DNA from: Cytophagales bacterium
Lineage (GTDB): Bacteria; Bacteroidota; Bacteroidia; Cytophagales; Spirosomataceae
Assembly (NCBI GenBank): GCA_013298125.1
Contig: JAAFJP010000005.1
Span: forward strand, 1 to 64,000
Length of the DNA stretch: 64,000 nucleotides
Direction of reading: 5' to 3'
The notes under the pieces: model-generated
Databases searched by the model: none
Seen by the model: the letters and a program-made list of their open reading frames with translations, nothing else
What the model was told of the DNA's origin: nothing
Program-made: the position numbers and the translations under genes
Shown: piece after piece, positions 16,701 through 26,800 of the stretch
Position numbering within the stretch: the first letter of the stretch is position 1
Layout of the letters: the number at the start of each line of letters is the position of its first letter

Positions 16701-18047
16701 ATGAAATTCTTGAAAAATCTTCTTTTATTATTTATCCTAACTGCAACATTTCAACATTCACTTGTGGCTCAAACGCCTTTGGTGCTTGATAAAATCATTG
16801 CGAAGGTGGATAATTATTACTTGCTAAAATCCGAACTGGAAACTCAGTTGGCTCAATATGCCCAAAGCCAACAACCTGCACCTCCCAAATGCCAATTATT
16901 AGAAAGTCTTGTAGTAGGAAAATTGATGTTGGCAAAAGCTGAAATTGACTCTGTCACGGTGGATGAGAAACGCTTGGAAAATGAGTTAAATGGTCGTATG
17001 GAGCAAATGGAACAACAATTTGGCTCTCAAAAAAATATCGTGGAGGCTTATGGAAAGACGATTTCTTCTTTGAAAGACGACTTACGTTCTGCCATCAAAG
17101 AGCAAATGACGACTCGTAAAATGCAAGAAAAAATTACGGGAGATGTGAAAGTTACGCCCAGAGAGGTTAGACGTTTTTTTGAAGCAATCCCCAAAGATTC
17201 ATTGCCTTATTTGCCTTCAGAAGTAGAAGTAGGACACATCGTAAGACTTGCCAAAACTACCAAAGCTCAAAAAGAGGAATTGTATAAAAGATTGAACGAA
17301 TACAAAAAGCGAGTTGAAAACGGAGAGAAATTTGAAGAATTAGCCAAATTATTTTCGGAAGATATTGGTTCTGGAAAACGTGGAGGAGACTTAGGTTTTG
17401 CCAAACGTGGAGCAATGGTTGCACCCTTCGAGGCGGCAGCTTTGAAGTTGAAGCCTAATCAAATGTCTGACGTAGTAGAATCTGAATTTGGGTATCACCT
17501 TATCAAATTATTAGAAACTCGTGGACAAGAATATCATGCTCTTCATATTCTCTTACGTCCTGATTATCAAAGACTTGATGTGACAGAGCCTAAGCGTTTT
17601 TTGGATAGTGTTAGGGTTTTGATTCAACGTGATACTTTGAAATTCCAGAATGCTGCCAAACAGTTTTCGGAAGATAAAGCTACCCAAGATGCAGGAGGAA
17701 TGCTCTCTGACCCACAAACTCGCTCCATCAGAATGCCTTTGGACGGTACGATGGAATCAGGTTTATATTTTACCGTTGATACTATGACTGTTGGGACGGT
17801 TTCAGCTCCAATGGCATATCGTACAGAAGATGGTCGTTCGGCGATGAGAATTTTGTATTACAAGAAAAAACACGCTCCACATTACGCCAATATGGAAGAT
17901 GATTTCCAGAGATTGTCGATGTACACCTTGAATAAGAAAAAAAATACCGCCATCGAAAAATGGTTCGCCAAAGCTAAGGAGGATGTATTTATTTATGTGG
18001 TGGATGAATATAAGGAATGCAATGTGATGAAGATGAATGGGAATTGA
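16701..18047 (+). CDS. Periplasmic SurA-like peptidylprolyl isomerase with two parvulin domains
   Basis: I start at the ATG at 16701 (448 residues), with a signal peptide ending LVAQ near residue 24. A SurA N-terminal chaperone region (DKIIAKVDNYYLLKSELETQ onwards, to about 165) precedes the first PpiC/parvulin domain (about 170-275: EVEVGHIVRL, FEELAKLFSEDIGSGKRGGD, FGYHLIKLLETRG). A second, more divergent domain follows (about 280-395: YHALHILLRP, FSEDKATQDAGGMLSDP). It should escort unfolded outer-membrane proteins through the periplasm and isomerise X-Pro bonds. It lies alone, followed by a hairpin at 18179 and by moxR. Confidence 0.92.
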   Translation: MKFLKNLLLLFILTATFQHSLVAQTPLVLDKIIAKVDNYYLLKSELETQLAQYAQSQQPAPPKCQLLESLVVGKLMLAKAEIDSVTVDEKRLENELNGRMEQMEQQFGSQKNIVEAYGKTISSLKDDLRSAIKEQMTTRKMQEKITGDVKVTPREVRRFFEAIPKDSLPYLPSEVEVGHIVRLAKTTKAQKEELYKRLNEYKKRVENGEKFEELAKLFSEDIGSGKRGGDLGFAKRGAMVAPFEAAALKLKPNQMSDVVESEFGYHLIKLLETRGQEYHALHILLRPDYQRLDVTEPKRFLDSVRVLIQRDTLKFQNAAKQFSEDKATQDAGGMLSDPQTRSIRMPLDGTMESGLYFTVDTMTVGTVSAPMAYRTEDGRSAMRILYYKKKHAPHYANMEDDFQRLSMYTLNKKKNTAIEKWFAKAKEDVFIYVVDEYKECNVMKMNGN

Positions 18048-18178
18048 ATTTGAAACGGGGTCGCCCGTGCGATTTGAAGATGTGCTAATTTGAAGATTGA
18101 ATGAAAGAATTTTTAAATTTTCAAATAGCCAAATTTTCAAATTAAAAGAACTTTGGCAATAATTTTGTTTAGATTTGT

Positions 18179-18208
18179 AAAGTGTCAGGTATATTTGCCT
18201 GACACTTT
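18179..18208 (+). terminator. Hairpin between the SurA-like gene and moxR
   Basis: AAAGTGTCAGG (18179-18189) and CCTGACACTTT (18198-18208) make a perfect 11-bp stem with an 8-nt loop, followed by GATTTTTAT. The flanking DNA (18080-18140) has short ATTTGAAGAT / AAATTTTCAAAT repeats, as seen in dispersed Bacteroidota intergenic repeats. Confidence 0.65.
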
Positions 18209-18297
18209 GATTTTTATACCAAATCATAATTTTAACTTGAACATTGTTCATTGAGCATTGCAAATTGAACATTTAAAATTACAATTTCCTAAATAAT

Positions 18298-19263
18298 ATG
18301 GCTCAATACCAGTCAGATGTTGAAGCAGTAGATGCTTTGAAAGAATCTTATCAAAAACTTACCGCCGAAATCGGGAAAGTCATTATCGGTCAAGAAGAAA
18401 CAGTCAAAATGTTACTCACCGCTATTTTTTGTCAGGGACACTGCCTTCTCGTGGGCGTACCTGGACTGGCAAAAACCCTCTTGATTCAAACTATTTCAGA
18501 TGCTTTGGATTTGGACTTCAACCGTATTCAATTCACGCCCGACTTGATGCCTTCTGACATTGTCGGTTCTGAAACTTTGGATAATGAGCGTAATTTTAGA
18601 TTCGTAAAAGGACCTATTTTTGCTAACATCATCCTTGCCGATGAGATTAACCGTACGCCTCCCAAAACGCAATCAGCTTTGTTGGAAGCCATGCAGGAAT
18701 ACGCTGTCACGGTGGCAGGTAAAAAATATGCTTTGGATAAACCTTTTTTCGTATTGGCAACTCAAAATCCTATTGAACAAGAAGGTACATATCCACTCCC
18801 AGAGGCACAATTAGACCGTTTTATGTTTTTGGTAAAATTGGATTATCCATCTTACCAATCAGAATTGGATATTGTAAAAAGCACTACCTCTGATAAAAAA
18901 TATAAAGTACAAACCCAAGTAACAGGCGAGCAAATTCTGGCTTATCAACAGCTTGTAAGACGTGTACCTGTGGCGGATAATGTAGTAGAATATGCCGTTA
19001 AATTGGTACATAAAACTCGCCCAAATACAGGCATAGCAGATGCCCTCTCGAACAAATATTTGGAATGGGGTGCTGGACCAAGAGCTTCTCAAAATTTGAT
19101 TTTGGCAGCTAAATGTAATGCCCTTTTAAATGGCAAGTATTCGCCTGATATTGAGGATGTTAAGGCAGTGGCAATGGCAGTTTTACGTCATAGAATTGTG
19201 CGTAACTTCAAGGCAGAAGCGGAGGGAATATCAGTTGAAGAAATCATTTCAAAATTGATGTAA
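18298..19263 (+). CDS. MoxR-family AAA+ ATPase
   Basis: This 321-residue cytoplasmic ATPase belongs to the MoxR class, which assists assembly or metal loading of partner complexes, often VWA-domain proteins. The nucleotide site is complete: Walker A GVPGLAKT at 53-60, Walker B IILADE at 111-116 followed by INRTPPKTQSALLEAMQE, sensor 1 ATQNP at 154-158, and LDRF with a likely arginine finger at R174. Usually a DUF58 and VWA genes follow; here the next gene is an unrelated, convergent OsmC protein, so the partners must lie elsewhere. Confidence 0.93.
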   Translation: MAQYQSDVEAVDALKESYQKLTAEIGKVIIGQEETVKMLLTAIFCQGHCLLVGVPGLAKTLLIQTISDALDLDFNRIQFTPDLMPSDIVGSETLDNERNFRFVKGPIFANIILADEINRTPPKTQSALLEAMQEYAVTVAGKKYALDKPFFVLATQNPIEQEGTYPLPEAQLDRFMFLVKLDYPSYQSELDIVKSTTSDKKYKVQTQVTGEQILAYQQLVRRVPVADNVVEYAVKLVHKTRPNTGIADALSNKYLEWGAGPRASQNLILAAKCNALLNGKYSPDIEDVKAVAMAVLRHRIVRNFKAEAEGISVEEIISKLM

Positions 19264-19295
19264 ATTATAATTCGAGAATTTTTATTAATATATTG

Positions 19296-19330
19296 AAAAA
19301 GGCTATTTCTATTGTGGAAATAGCCTTTTT
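19296..19330. terminator. Bidirectional terminator between moxR and osmC
   Basis: AAAAAGGCTATTTC (19296-19309) pairs with GAAATAGCCTTTTT (19317-19330) across a 7-nt loop. It has A- and T-runs on both sides, so it can serve the two convergent genes. Confidence 0.9.
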
Positions 19331-19335
19331 TAGTT

Positions 19336-19758
19336 TTATACCTCAATCTCAAAGCTATGCGTAATCACAGCTGTGGAACTAAATTGAGCCGTGGCTGAAC
19401 AGTATTTCTCCATCGACATCACGATAGCTTTTTGAGCCTTATCTTCCGAAAGATTACCTTTGAATTTAAAATGAATATTGATTTTGCGGAATGGAGTCAT
19501 TTCTGTACCTTCGATTTTTTCACGCTCGCCTGAGATAGAAATTTTTAAATCTTCTACGATTTGACGCTGTTTTTTCATAATCAACAATACATCAATGGCC
19601 GTGCAACCGCCTAAGCCCATCAACAACAATTCCATAGGTCTTGCACCTGCATTATGCCCGCCGATATTCTCGGCAGCATCTATATGTACGGGTACGCCCG
19701 ACATTCCTTTTGCCTCAAAATGAAAGGCATCATCTAATCTTACTAATTCTACTTGCAT
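19336..19758 (-). CDS. OsmC family thiol peroxidase-like protein
   Basis: This 140-residue cytoplasmic protein of the OsmC/Ohr fold uses a cysteine pair to reduce organic hydroperoxides. Both cysteines are in place: C52 in GLGGCTAID and C120 in MEKYCSATAQ, with R40 and E43 in GARPMELLL near the expected Arg-Glu activating pair. The SATAQ and final ITHSFEIEV pattern fits the YhfA-like OsmC subgroup rather than Ohr. It converges with moxR and its start borders a 1-kb repeat-rich gap. Confidence 0.92.
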   Translation of the reverse strand: MQVELVRLDDAFHFEAKGMSGVPVHIDAAENIGGHNAGARPMELLLMGLGGCTAIDVLLIMKKQRQIVEDLKISISGEREKIEGTEMTPFRKINIHFKFKGNLSEDKAQKAIVMSMEKYCSATAQFSSTAVITHSFEIEV

Positions 19759-20260
19759 TTGCTAATTGGTTATATTTCAAAACAACAATTTTGGAATACT
19801 TGAAAGTTCAAATTCTCACTCCATCCGCAATAAATCCCCCTAAAACGTGGTATATTTTGGACTAACTTTATTTTCATTACCCTTCGAAAGCACTATTTGT
19901 GCCTTCATCTATACCCGCAACTTTAAAATTCAACACCGAAATGGGTGAAACTTTGGTAGATTGTTTAATCCTTTTTTTCATCTTTAACCGTGTTTTACGG
20001 ATAAAGAAAACAAATCGGACCGCTGATGCGGTAGAATAGTCCTATAATGAATACTCTTCCTAACGAAGTCGATGAATTAAAAATTCCAAACTATTCTCTA
20101 TCTCTGATTGCTTGACTATTATTCTATGCCACGCTACGACACGAACTATTACGTATCAGTAGATTTACGGCTTTTGCTCTTTGTTTTCACAACAAGTAAA
20201 TACTCGGTTGTTCGTTTTTGTTCATAAACCCCGTTTAGGTCTGTCGCTACAACCAGATAC

Positions 20261-20348
20261 ATTCGTGCCTCGCAATGACAAGAAATCAAACATTTTTGTA
20301 GGCACAGTACGCCCAGAGGAGTTTTTGATAAGGGTGAGTTGGGGAGAG
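20261..20348 (+). repeat. 88-bp direct repeat, copy 1
   Basis: It starts ATTCGTGCCTCGCAATGACA and ends in GTTGGGGAGAG. The matching copy lies 291 bp to the right with about four differences. Its first 20 bases equal one arm of the TGTCATTGCGA palindrome family, so the two repeat types are nested. Confidence 0.8.
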
Positions 20349-20378
20349 ATGGGTTATTGGGGGAAGAATTTTGAGCTT

Positions 20379-20479
20379 TGTCATTGCGAGCGTAGCGAAG
20401 CAATCTGTTAGCCTACGGTAAGAAAATTTCAAACTCCTTTTCACCATTCCAACAGATTGCTTCGTGCCTCGCAATGACA
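20379..20479. repeat. Dispersed palindromic element (TGTCATTGCGA family), second copy
   Basis: The left arm 20379-20409 reads TGTCATTGCGAGCGTAGCGA and on to AGCAATCTGTT. The right arm 20451-20479 is its near-complement with a short mismatch in the middle. It is the same family as 6271-6372 but with a different 41-bp centre. Confidence 0.85.
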
Positions 20480-20551
20480 GGGTGTGATGTACTTTAAAAA
20501 ATCTTCAAACACTTTTGCATCAATCAAACAGATTGGTTTAACGAAACTCCG

Positions 20552-20639
20552 ATTCGTGCCTCGCAATGACAAGAAATTAAACATTTTTGTAGGCACAGTA
20601 CGCCCAGAGGGATTTTTGATAAGGGTGAGTTGGGGAGAG
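20552..20639 (+). repeat. 88-bp direct repeat, copy 2
   Basis: Second copy of the sequence at 20261-20348, beginning ATTCGTGCCTCGCAATGACA and ending GTTGGGGAGAG. It lies outside the palindrome, showing that parts of these intergenic repeats move or duplicate separately. Confidence 0.8.
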
Positions 20640-20721
20640 TTGAGATACTGCGGGAGCTACTTTTTTGAATTTATATTTCTTTCCTAAATCCAACAACGTG
20701 CGGATGCTCTACGAAGTTTTA

Positions 20722-20743
20722 GGTCGTAGCGTCCGCTACGACC
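20722..20743. repeat. GGTCGTAGC palindrome
   Basis: GGTCGTAGCG-TCC-GCTACGACC forms a stem of 9 or more bp just 13 nt beyond the stop of the zinc lipoprotein gene. A related half-palindrome (GGTCGTAGG...GCTACGACC) occurs at 21572-21604, so the pair brackets that gene. It may end its transcript. Confidence 0.65.
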
Positions 20744-20755
20744 AGATATAGTATT

Positions 20756-21475
20756 TTAAAATTGTCCAACATAGTTTTTTGCATTTGAAACTGCATCTAA
20801 AAGTGAATATCCAATCCCAATTCCAACTCTACTTTTTGAAAAATTATAGCCCGCCATAAGACAAGCTACTCTTTGAGAAGGTGTCCCATGATGTCTAGGG
20901 TCATTAAATGCATAATCCCCTATCGAGTAAAATGAATTTGCTACTTCTCGTACATATTGCTCGCCAATTGTCATACTTTTCAAGTGAAGATAACACCCAG
21001 CTAAATAGTCTGCAAAAAGTTCACTTTTATATGATTGAGTATTGTAAACACTATATTTAACATCAACACAATGTCCAAATTCGTGTGCCATAATTATGGC
21101 TATGCTTACCCCACTATTTGTAGGAGAGTTTGCAAATTCCTTTTTGATCCAACTCAAACCAATTGCAACTTGACCGTCAGGGTATTGATTATTTGAAATT
21201 TGAGGAGTAAAATAAGCATTTGGAGAATTGCCGTCATCATAAAAAAAAATATCTGGTTTCACTCCAAATCTTTGAATTAAATTATTATACTCTCCGTAAT
21301 GCCAAAAGTCAAGTTGTTGATTACCTGATGTTTTATATAATTGTCCTAACTGTCCAAAATTTGAAGCAAAACAATACCCACTTGTTGATTTTGTTGGTAA
21401 ATCTTCTTCAATGCAGCCTGAAATTGCAAATACAACTATAAACAAAAGAAATTTAGAATTTAGATTACTCTTCAT
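20756..21475 (-). CDS. Lipoprotein zinc metallopeptidase (YpfJ/neutral zinc metallopeptidase-like)
   Basis: This 239-residue protein has a lipoprotein signal with cysteine C21 (FAISGC), so it is anchored in the outer membrane. The zinc motif HEFGH is at 131-135 (IIMAHEFGHCVD), ELFAD at 152-156 gives the third ligand, and HGTPSQR at 196-202 matches the HGSSEQR segment of the YpfJ-type zinc_peptidase family. Together these are stronger than the HExxH alone. The substrate is unknown. It lies just downstream of, and in the same direction as, a papain-like lipoprotein, 177 bp apart. Confidence 0.78.
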   Translation of the reverse strand: MKSNLNSKFLLFIVVFAISGCIEEDLPTKSTSGYCFASNFGQLGQLYKTSGNQQLDFWHYGEYNNLIQRFGVKPDIFFYDDGNSPNAYFTPQISNNQYPDGQVAIGLSWIKKEFANSPTNSGVSIAIIMAHEFGHCVDVKYSVYNTQSYKSELFADYLAGCYLHLKSMTIGEQYVREVANSFYSIGDYAFNDPRHHGTPSQRVACLMAGYNFSKSRVGIGIGYSLLDAVSNAKNYVGQF

Positions 21476-21571
21476 GATTTTATTAAGCTATATGTTATAA
21501 TTTATTTTTTATTTCACTCAGATACCATCATTCACCAAAATTAATTCGCTCTGTAATACAATCCCACTTCT

Positions 21572-21604
21572 GGTCGTAGGTTTAGCAAAGCAGTTGCTAC
21601 GACC
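21572..21604. repeat. GGTCGTAGG half-palindrome
   Basis: GGTCGTAGG and GCTACGACC are separated by a loop containing TTTAGCAAAGCAGTT. It is related to the palindrome at 20722-20743 and lies between the two lipoprotein peptidase genes. Confidence 0.5.
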
Positions 21605-21652
21605 CAAAACCATCACAAAACCCAATTTGGTGTGCAGTAATATTCGTTGAAT

Positions 21653-23209
21653 TTATAGTTGATACAGTTTTTGAATCTCGCTTTCATCTAATGCTCTATT
21701 GTAAATACGAAAATCGTCGATAGTTCCATTAAAGGGGTAGGTCAAACTTGGATATGTGCTAATCGATGAACCCGTATTACCTATTTTAAGACTTCCTGTA
21801 TTACTAAGAGATAAATTAAAATTTATACTTGAGTTTACATTCCAAACTAACGAACCATTTTTATACACTTTAACTCTGCTGTTAGCATATACAAATACAT
21901 AATGCATCCAAGAACCAATAGTAGAACTTGCACTTCCAATACCAGAACCATTGGTTTGTCCAAAACTAACTGAAGATAGATTTTGATAACCTTTTATGTC
22001 AAATAAAATAGCACCTTTCATTGGGTCACCTTTTGCGAATACGCCTAAAAATGATGGTGTAGAATTTCCGTCTGCTGGGTTTGTAATTCCACCTCCACCC
22101 GTTCCTATGAGACTATTAACTTTCAGCCAAACAGAAATAGAAAAGGATGTACTTAAAGTTAAGGATGTACTATTTGGAACTGTTACAGATGCTTGATTGT
22201 AATATCCACCAAATTGATATGCACTATTTGCATTCCCTTTTCTATCAGTGGTTAGTGTAGCACCACTTACAGTGCCATTGTTGTTATTCCCACTAACATC
22301 ATTAGCATTGCCATTAAATGGAAGATTTATAATTAAGCCCTGACTTAAATTATCTGTTGGACTTGTTATCTGCGGATATACTACATAGCATTCCATAGAA
22401 TTAACTGCTGTAGGGAAGAAGCTATAGCTAATCCAGAGATAGCCATTATCCTTCCAGTTTGTTCCCCAAGAATTTTGAACCTTGAATGCATTTTTTGTAT
22501 CATCGTATCCTACAACAGTAATAGCATGTCCCCCACGAGCGTTTCCACTTTTTGCAGTCCAAATATATGGTGACTGTAAATTATCGAAACTGGCATCAAC
22601 TGTTACAGCTATCATCACGGGAAATCCTGAATACAGTACTGTCTTGATATTTGTGATATTAGTTTTGTCAAGACGTTCCCACTTCAAAATTTTGTTTCTT
22701 GCAGCAGCGGTATTTTGTGCAGCAGTTGGTTGTAAACTACATTCGCTATCATTATATGGCATTTCGGATAGAGTACAAATTCCTTTTGTTTGCAAAATAT
22801 TAAAGGCAGCTGGGTATGTTGAACCACCATTACAATCACTTAAATACTTACTTTGATTATACAAGTATTTCGGGCTACATAAGTTATTAGAAGAACCATA
22901 GTTTGTTCCGTTGGCTTTGTTCATAAAATAGCTTTGAGCAGCATAGCCAGTAGCCCAAGAAACACAAGAGCCTTGCCCACCTTGATTTCCTGGTGTTGGC
23001 ATATTTAAGAAGAAACTCGAAGGTAAAGTCCCCATTAAAAGTTCAGGGACTGATTCAGAACCCGCAAGTTCAGCACTTGATGCTGCTACAAAACCGAGAC
23101 TTGGTTCAGTAGGTTGAGGTGTAGGATTTGTTGTATCTTCTGTTTTTTCACAAGATGCAAAAGTGATGGCAAAAAATAAACCTAACCAATTTGATTTTTT
23201 AAATTTCAT
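21653..23209 (-). CDS. Surface lipoprotein papain-like (C1) cysteine peptidase with LamG domain
   Basis: This 518-residue protein has a lipoprotein signal with C20 (FFAITFASC) and a Thr/Pro-rich spacer. A C1-family peptidase domain follows (about 65-280) with the full catalytic set: oxyanion Q79 and nucleophile C82 in NQGGQGSCVSWA, H228 in GGHAITVVGYDD, and N246 in NSWGTNW. Residues about 295-515 are a LamG/concanavalin A-like domain (LPFNGNANDVSGNNNNGTVSG, then TIDDFRIYNRALDESEI), which usually binds sugars or proteins. It should face the cell exterior. Its location 390 bp from the end of the giant adhesin gene, on the same strand, makes it a candidate for processing or release of surface proteins, which is inference from position only. 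Confidence 0.9.
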   Translation of the reverse strand: MKFKKSNWLGLFFAITFASCEKTEDTTNPTPQPTEPSLGFVAASSAELAGSESVPELLMGTLPSSFFLNMPTPGNQGGQGSCVSWATGYAAQSYFMNKANGTNYGSSNNLCSPKYLYNQSKYLSDCNGGSTYPAAFNILQTKGICTLSEMPYNDSECSLQPTAAQNTAAARNKILKWERLDKTNITNIKTVLYSGFPVMIAVTVDASFDNLQSPYIWTAKSGNARGGHAITVVGYDDTKNAFKVQNSWGTNWKDNGYLWISYSFFPTAVNSMECYVVYPQITSPTDNLSQGLIINLPFNGNANDVSGNNNNGTVSGATLTTDRKGNANSAYQFGGYYNQASVTVPNSTSLTLSTSFSISVWLKVNSLIGTGGGGITNPADGNSTPSFLGVFAKGDPMKGAILFDIKGYQNLSSVSFGQTNGSGIGSASSTIGSWMHYVFVYANSRVKVYKNGSLVWNVNSSINFNLSLSNTGSLKIGNTGSSISTYPSLTYPFNGTIDDFRIYNRALDESEIQKLYQL

Positions 23210-23598
23210 ATTTTGTGATATTAATTGCCTACTGTTTTAAAATTCAGTTTTCGGCATCCCTGTTTATGTCAAACGTCGAACCAATAAAATTTTATGAAAT
23301 AGAGCAAGGTATTTTTACTTTTTTTGTTTAGCTGACTGGTTTGAAATATTACATACAATAAGCGTATAATCATATATACATATATACCCTTATTTTTGTT
23401 AGTTTTATTGCGTCTATATTCCAAGTGTTTACACCTATTGAAATATTCATCTCCGAATACCTCACAAACATATATTTTTCATTTTCCTCTCTCTAACAAA
23501 TTCAAATAAATCAACCAAAAATCTTATTATTCGGTAAATCCCACAAAAAAAGGAGCAATTTCTTACCCCCTTTTCATAAAAAATCAATCCTAAAACCC
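23210..23598. other. AT-rich gap between the giant gene and the papain-like gene
   Basis: Apart from the terminator at 23544-23574, this stretch is AT-rich with an ATATATACATATATA run near 23371-23388 and no credible open frame. It must contain the promoter of the cysteine peptidase gene; I could not pick out a convincing TAnnTTTG box. Confidence 0.6.
23544..23574 (-). terminator. Terminator of the giant adhesin gene
   Basis: Read on the minus strand, AAAAGGGG (23574-23567) pairs with CTCCTTTT (23555-23548) with one G-T wobble. An 11-nt loop separates the arms and a run of seven T follows (23550-23544). It starts 25 nt after the stop codon at 23599. Confidence 0.65.
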
Positions 23599-23880
23599 CT
23601 ACCGCATCAAAGTCATACTCCGCACAAATTCCTTTCCATTCGACAACCTCACAATGTAGAAATACGTGCCGTCTGGTAAGCCTGTTTTGCCCGTTGGGTT
23701 AATGCCTTGGTTGGCGGTTCCGTCCCAATCATTTTGGTATTCTTCTTGGGCGTAAACCAATCCTCCCCAACGGTTATAGATTTGCAGATTGATGGTTAAA
23801 GCCTTGTCTGTCAAGTCGATAACGAATAAATCATTGATGCCATCACCGTTTGGCGAGAAGCCTTCTGGAATGAAAACTTC
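23599..23880 (-). other. CHU_C / type B T9SS sorting domain of the giant protein
   Basis: The last 94 residues read EVFIPEGFSPNGDGINDLF, then NLQIYNRWGGLVYAQ, NDWDGTANQG, LPDGTYFYIVRL, ending in VRSMTLMR. FSPNGDGIND and YNRWG are the hallmark of the gliding-motility-associated C-terminal (type B) domain, which targets proteins to the type IX translocon and is not always cleaved. Confidence 0.97.
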
Positions 23881-26800
23881 CTTCGGTTCTTCTCTCGGTT
23901 TCTGTACGTTCAATACCCTAATTGGCGTTGGTTTCGAGTCGTCCGTTGGGTCGTTATTGCCGTCTGGATTGATGTCCATGCCATTGTTTGAAACGTCTTG
24001 CACCACTATTTTTCCAGCCTTCGCTACCGCAAGGGCGGAGTTATAGAAGGTATCGACTCGGGCATTGGTAAAATCAACTCTGACCCTAATCTGAATGCCT
24101 TTGATTTTGCCTTTTTTCAAGGCACTCAACGTGTCTATCAATAGCTGATTTTGGTCTCTGCCGTTGTATTTTGGATTAATCGCCAAGCCTTCATCGCCTT
24201 TTACGGATAAGACATTCACAATTTTTGCACCCTTGTTCGTAAATACATCATCCAGATTATCAAGCACTTGCAGTTGTTCAAAGTCGGCATTGCCCAGATT
24301 GACTACTCGCAAATTATAGGTAATGTCAAACACTTTTTCCGAAATCCTGATGGGCGTTTCGGCTTCTTTGCAAAGGGCAATTTGTGGTTTTTCAACGGTC
24401 AAAGTGCTGTCTTTTTTACAGTCCGAAACGATGAAATATGCCGCCGATGATGATTCGGATTTGCAAGTATTCATCTCACAAATTGCCGTAAATTGGTATT
24501 GCGTTTTGGTTGGTTTTACCAAAATAGTTTGCCCAATTTGCCCATCCGACCACGTTACTTTTCCGTTCTCGCAACCGTGTGCTTTCAAGACTTCCGACTC
24601 GCCCAAACATAGGCGTTCACGTCCGCAAGTGATATAGATTTTGTCGATTCCGACTTTCACCGTAACCTCATTCGAGCGTGGACTTTTACAATTTCCTTCT
24701 TGACAAATTGCTGTATATGAAGTAGTTACGTTGATTTTATCCGACATCGTTACGCCCATTTTTCCATTCGACCATATCACCATGCCTTTACAACCCGACG
24801 ACACCAAGGTTACGGAATCGCCCGCACAAATTTGTTTTTGGTTGGTGCTAATCACGGGTGCGGATGGCGAGCTTACTGTCAATTTAACCTCTTTCGATAC
24901 CTGACTCACGCAGGTACTCGATTGTACGCAAGTGGCGGTATAAACGACATTGCCCGTTGGACTCACCGTGATAGAATTGCCCTTTTGTCCGTCCGACCAC
25001 AGCACTTCGCCCGTGCATCCCAAGGCGGTCAAAATGACTGATTCTGAACAACTTAGCTCGGCTTTCGAGGCGATGATGTTTGGTGCGGTTTTGTCGCATG
25101 GCAATTTTGCACGAACTACGCAACTGGCTTCATCGTCTTCTGAACCTTCAAATTTGCCATTGCCTGGGGTCGAATCTGGGTCTGGTTGGTCGGATTTCGA
25201 GACTTGGGCTTTGTTTACTAAACTGCCCGCCTTCGTTACCAAAACCTTATACCCAAACACCGCAATACCGCCTTTTTCGATGCTCGCTGCCTTGAAAGTG
25301 ATGAGATTTCCGACCAAAGTTCCGTTGTTCGATTCCACCAATTGCAAGCCATCGGGCAGTAAATCTGACACCTCAACGTTGGTCGCTTCCGATGGTCCAG
25401 CGTTGTTCACCTGCACCATGTATAGGAGCGTATCGCCGACGGTTACGTCCGTATGATTCACGATTTTATTCAAACTCAAATCCGCTTGCTGACCAATGAG
25501 CGTAACCACTCCGACATCATCCTGACCGTCTTCTGTGCCTGTATTTGGCTGAGAATCAGGGTCATACTGACGAGTATCGAATATTTCGGCTTTATTCGTA
25601 ATCAATCCTCCTTTCAATACTCGTGCTTTGAAAGTCAAATCCACGTAGGTATTTGGTTGAATGATTGGGATAATTTTACTCAAAATTCCTTCGCTCGGAT
25701 TGTAGAAATCTATCTTTTCGCTCAATGCTAATTCCTTCGGTAAATAATCTTTTACGATGGTATTTCTCGCTAATTCTGGTCCTGCGTTGCGTACTCTGAG
25801 GGTGAAGGTTACATCGCTGCCTACATTTGGTTTATTTGTTGAAACAAATTTCTCTAAACTCAAATCCGCTCCACGACCATTCACCGTTACAGAATCCGTA
25901 TCGTCTTCTCCATCTTCTGTGCCTGAATTTGGACAAGAATCTGGGTCGAATTGGTCAGATTTTGTGATTTCAACTTTGTTGGTTATCGGCTTTCGGCTTT
26001 CGGCTGTCGGCAAGATTTTCGCTGTGAAAGTTAATTTCTCTTTCTTGTAAACTCCTACCGAATCCAATTTTACAATCAAACTTCTTGACGTTTCGTTGTA
26101 GTCAAAATCGTTTGAAGAGATGAATTTTAAGCCTTCTGGTAAAATATCTCTTACGTGAATATTCGTGCCTGTGCTTGGTCCATCGTTGCTAACGGTTACC
26201 GTAAACGTTACGTTCTGTCCGATGTTTGCTTTCCATGGAGACACGTCCTTTCTGATACTCAAATCGGCTGTTCCTGCATTGATGGTTACGCTTACTTCGT
26301 CGTCTTCGTCATTATCCGTTCCGTTATTTGGTTTTGAATCTGGGTCGAATTGGTCGGATTCGATTATTTGGGCGTGGTTGGTCAGCCCCCCAGCCCCCAG
26401 AGGGGGAGTTTTTATCACTTGAACTTTGAAAACCCAAGCAATTGATTTACCATTTGGAATACTATCTATTGAGAGTATTAATTTTCCTTTATTATTAATT
26501 ATATCATCCGAGTAAATAATACCGTCCGAAACTCCCCCTCTGGGGGGTAGGGGGCTACTTTCCACGAATTTCAAACCCGTTGGAAGTATGTCTTGCACCT
26601 TCACATTGGTTGCTGTGATTGGTCCAGAATTTTTCACGATGATAGTGTAAGTAACTGATTCACCAGCTTTTACGTTGTATTTATCAACCTTTTTCTTCAA
26701 ACTCAAATCCGCAGATTGGATGCAAACGCTCACGGAATCTGTATCGTCTTCACGAATATTTACGCCATTTCCTACCTTAGAATCTGGGTCAAACTCTGAT

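Larger units (their letters stand above)
19759..20755. other. Repeat-rich non-coding region
   Basis: This 997-bp gap has no believable protein gene; the short open frames in it are built from repeats. It holds two hairpin-like sequences near 19988-20030 (CCGT-GTTTT-ACGG and ACCGC-TGAT-GCGGT), two copies of an 88-bp direct repeat (20261-20348 and 20552-20639), one TGTCATTGCGA palindrome (20379-20479), and a GGTCGTAGC palindrome at 20722-20743. I do not recognise a riboswitch, tRNA or known small RNA. Confidence 0.75.

Noticed and set aside
17802-18272. 156-codon minus-strand frame over the end of the SurA-like gene
   Set aside because: It overlaps the well-supported SurA-like coding region in antisense and shows no family features.
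19980-20050. Possible cobalamin-type riboswitch near the two small hairpins
   Set aside because: I could not find the conserved core of any riboswitch class, and no gene follows on either strand within a usable distance.
20149-20687. Several short open frames in the repeat-rich gap
   Set aside because: They are made of the palindromic and 88-bp repeats on both strands and have no conserved protein features.
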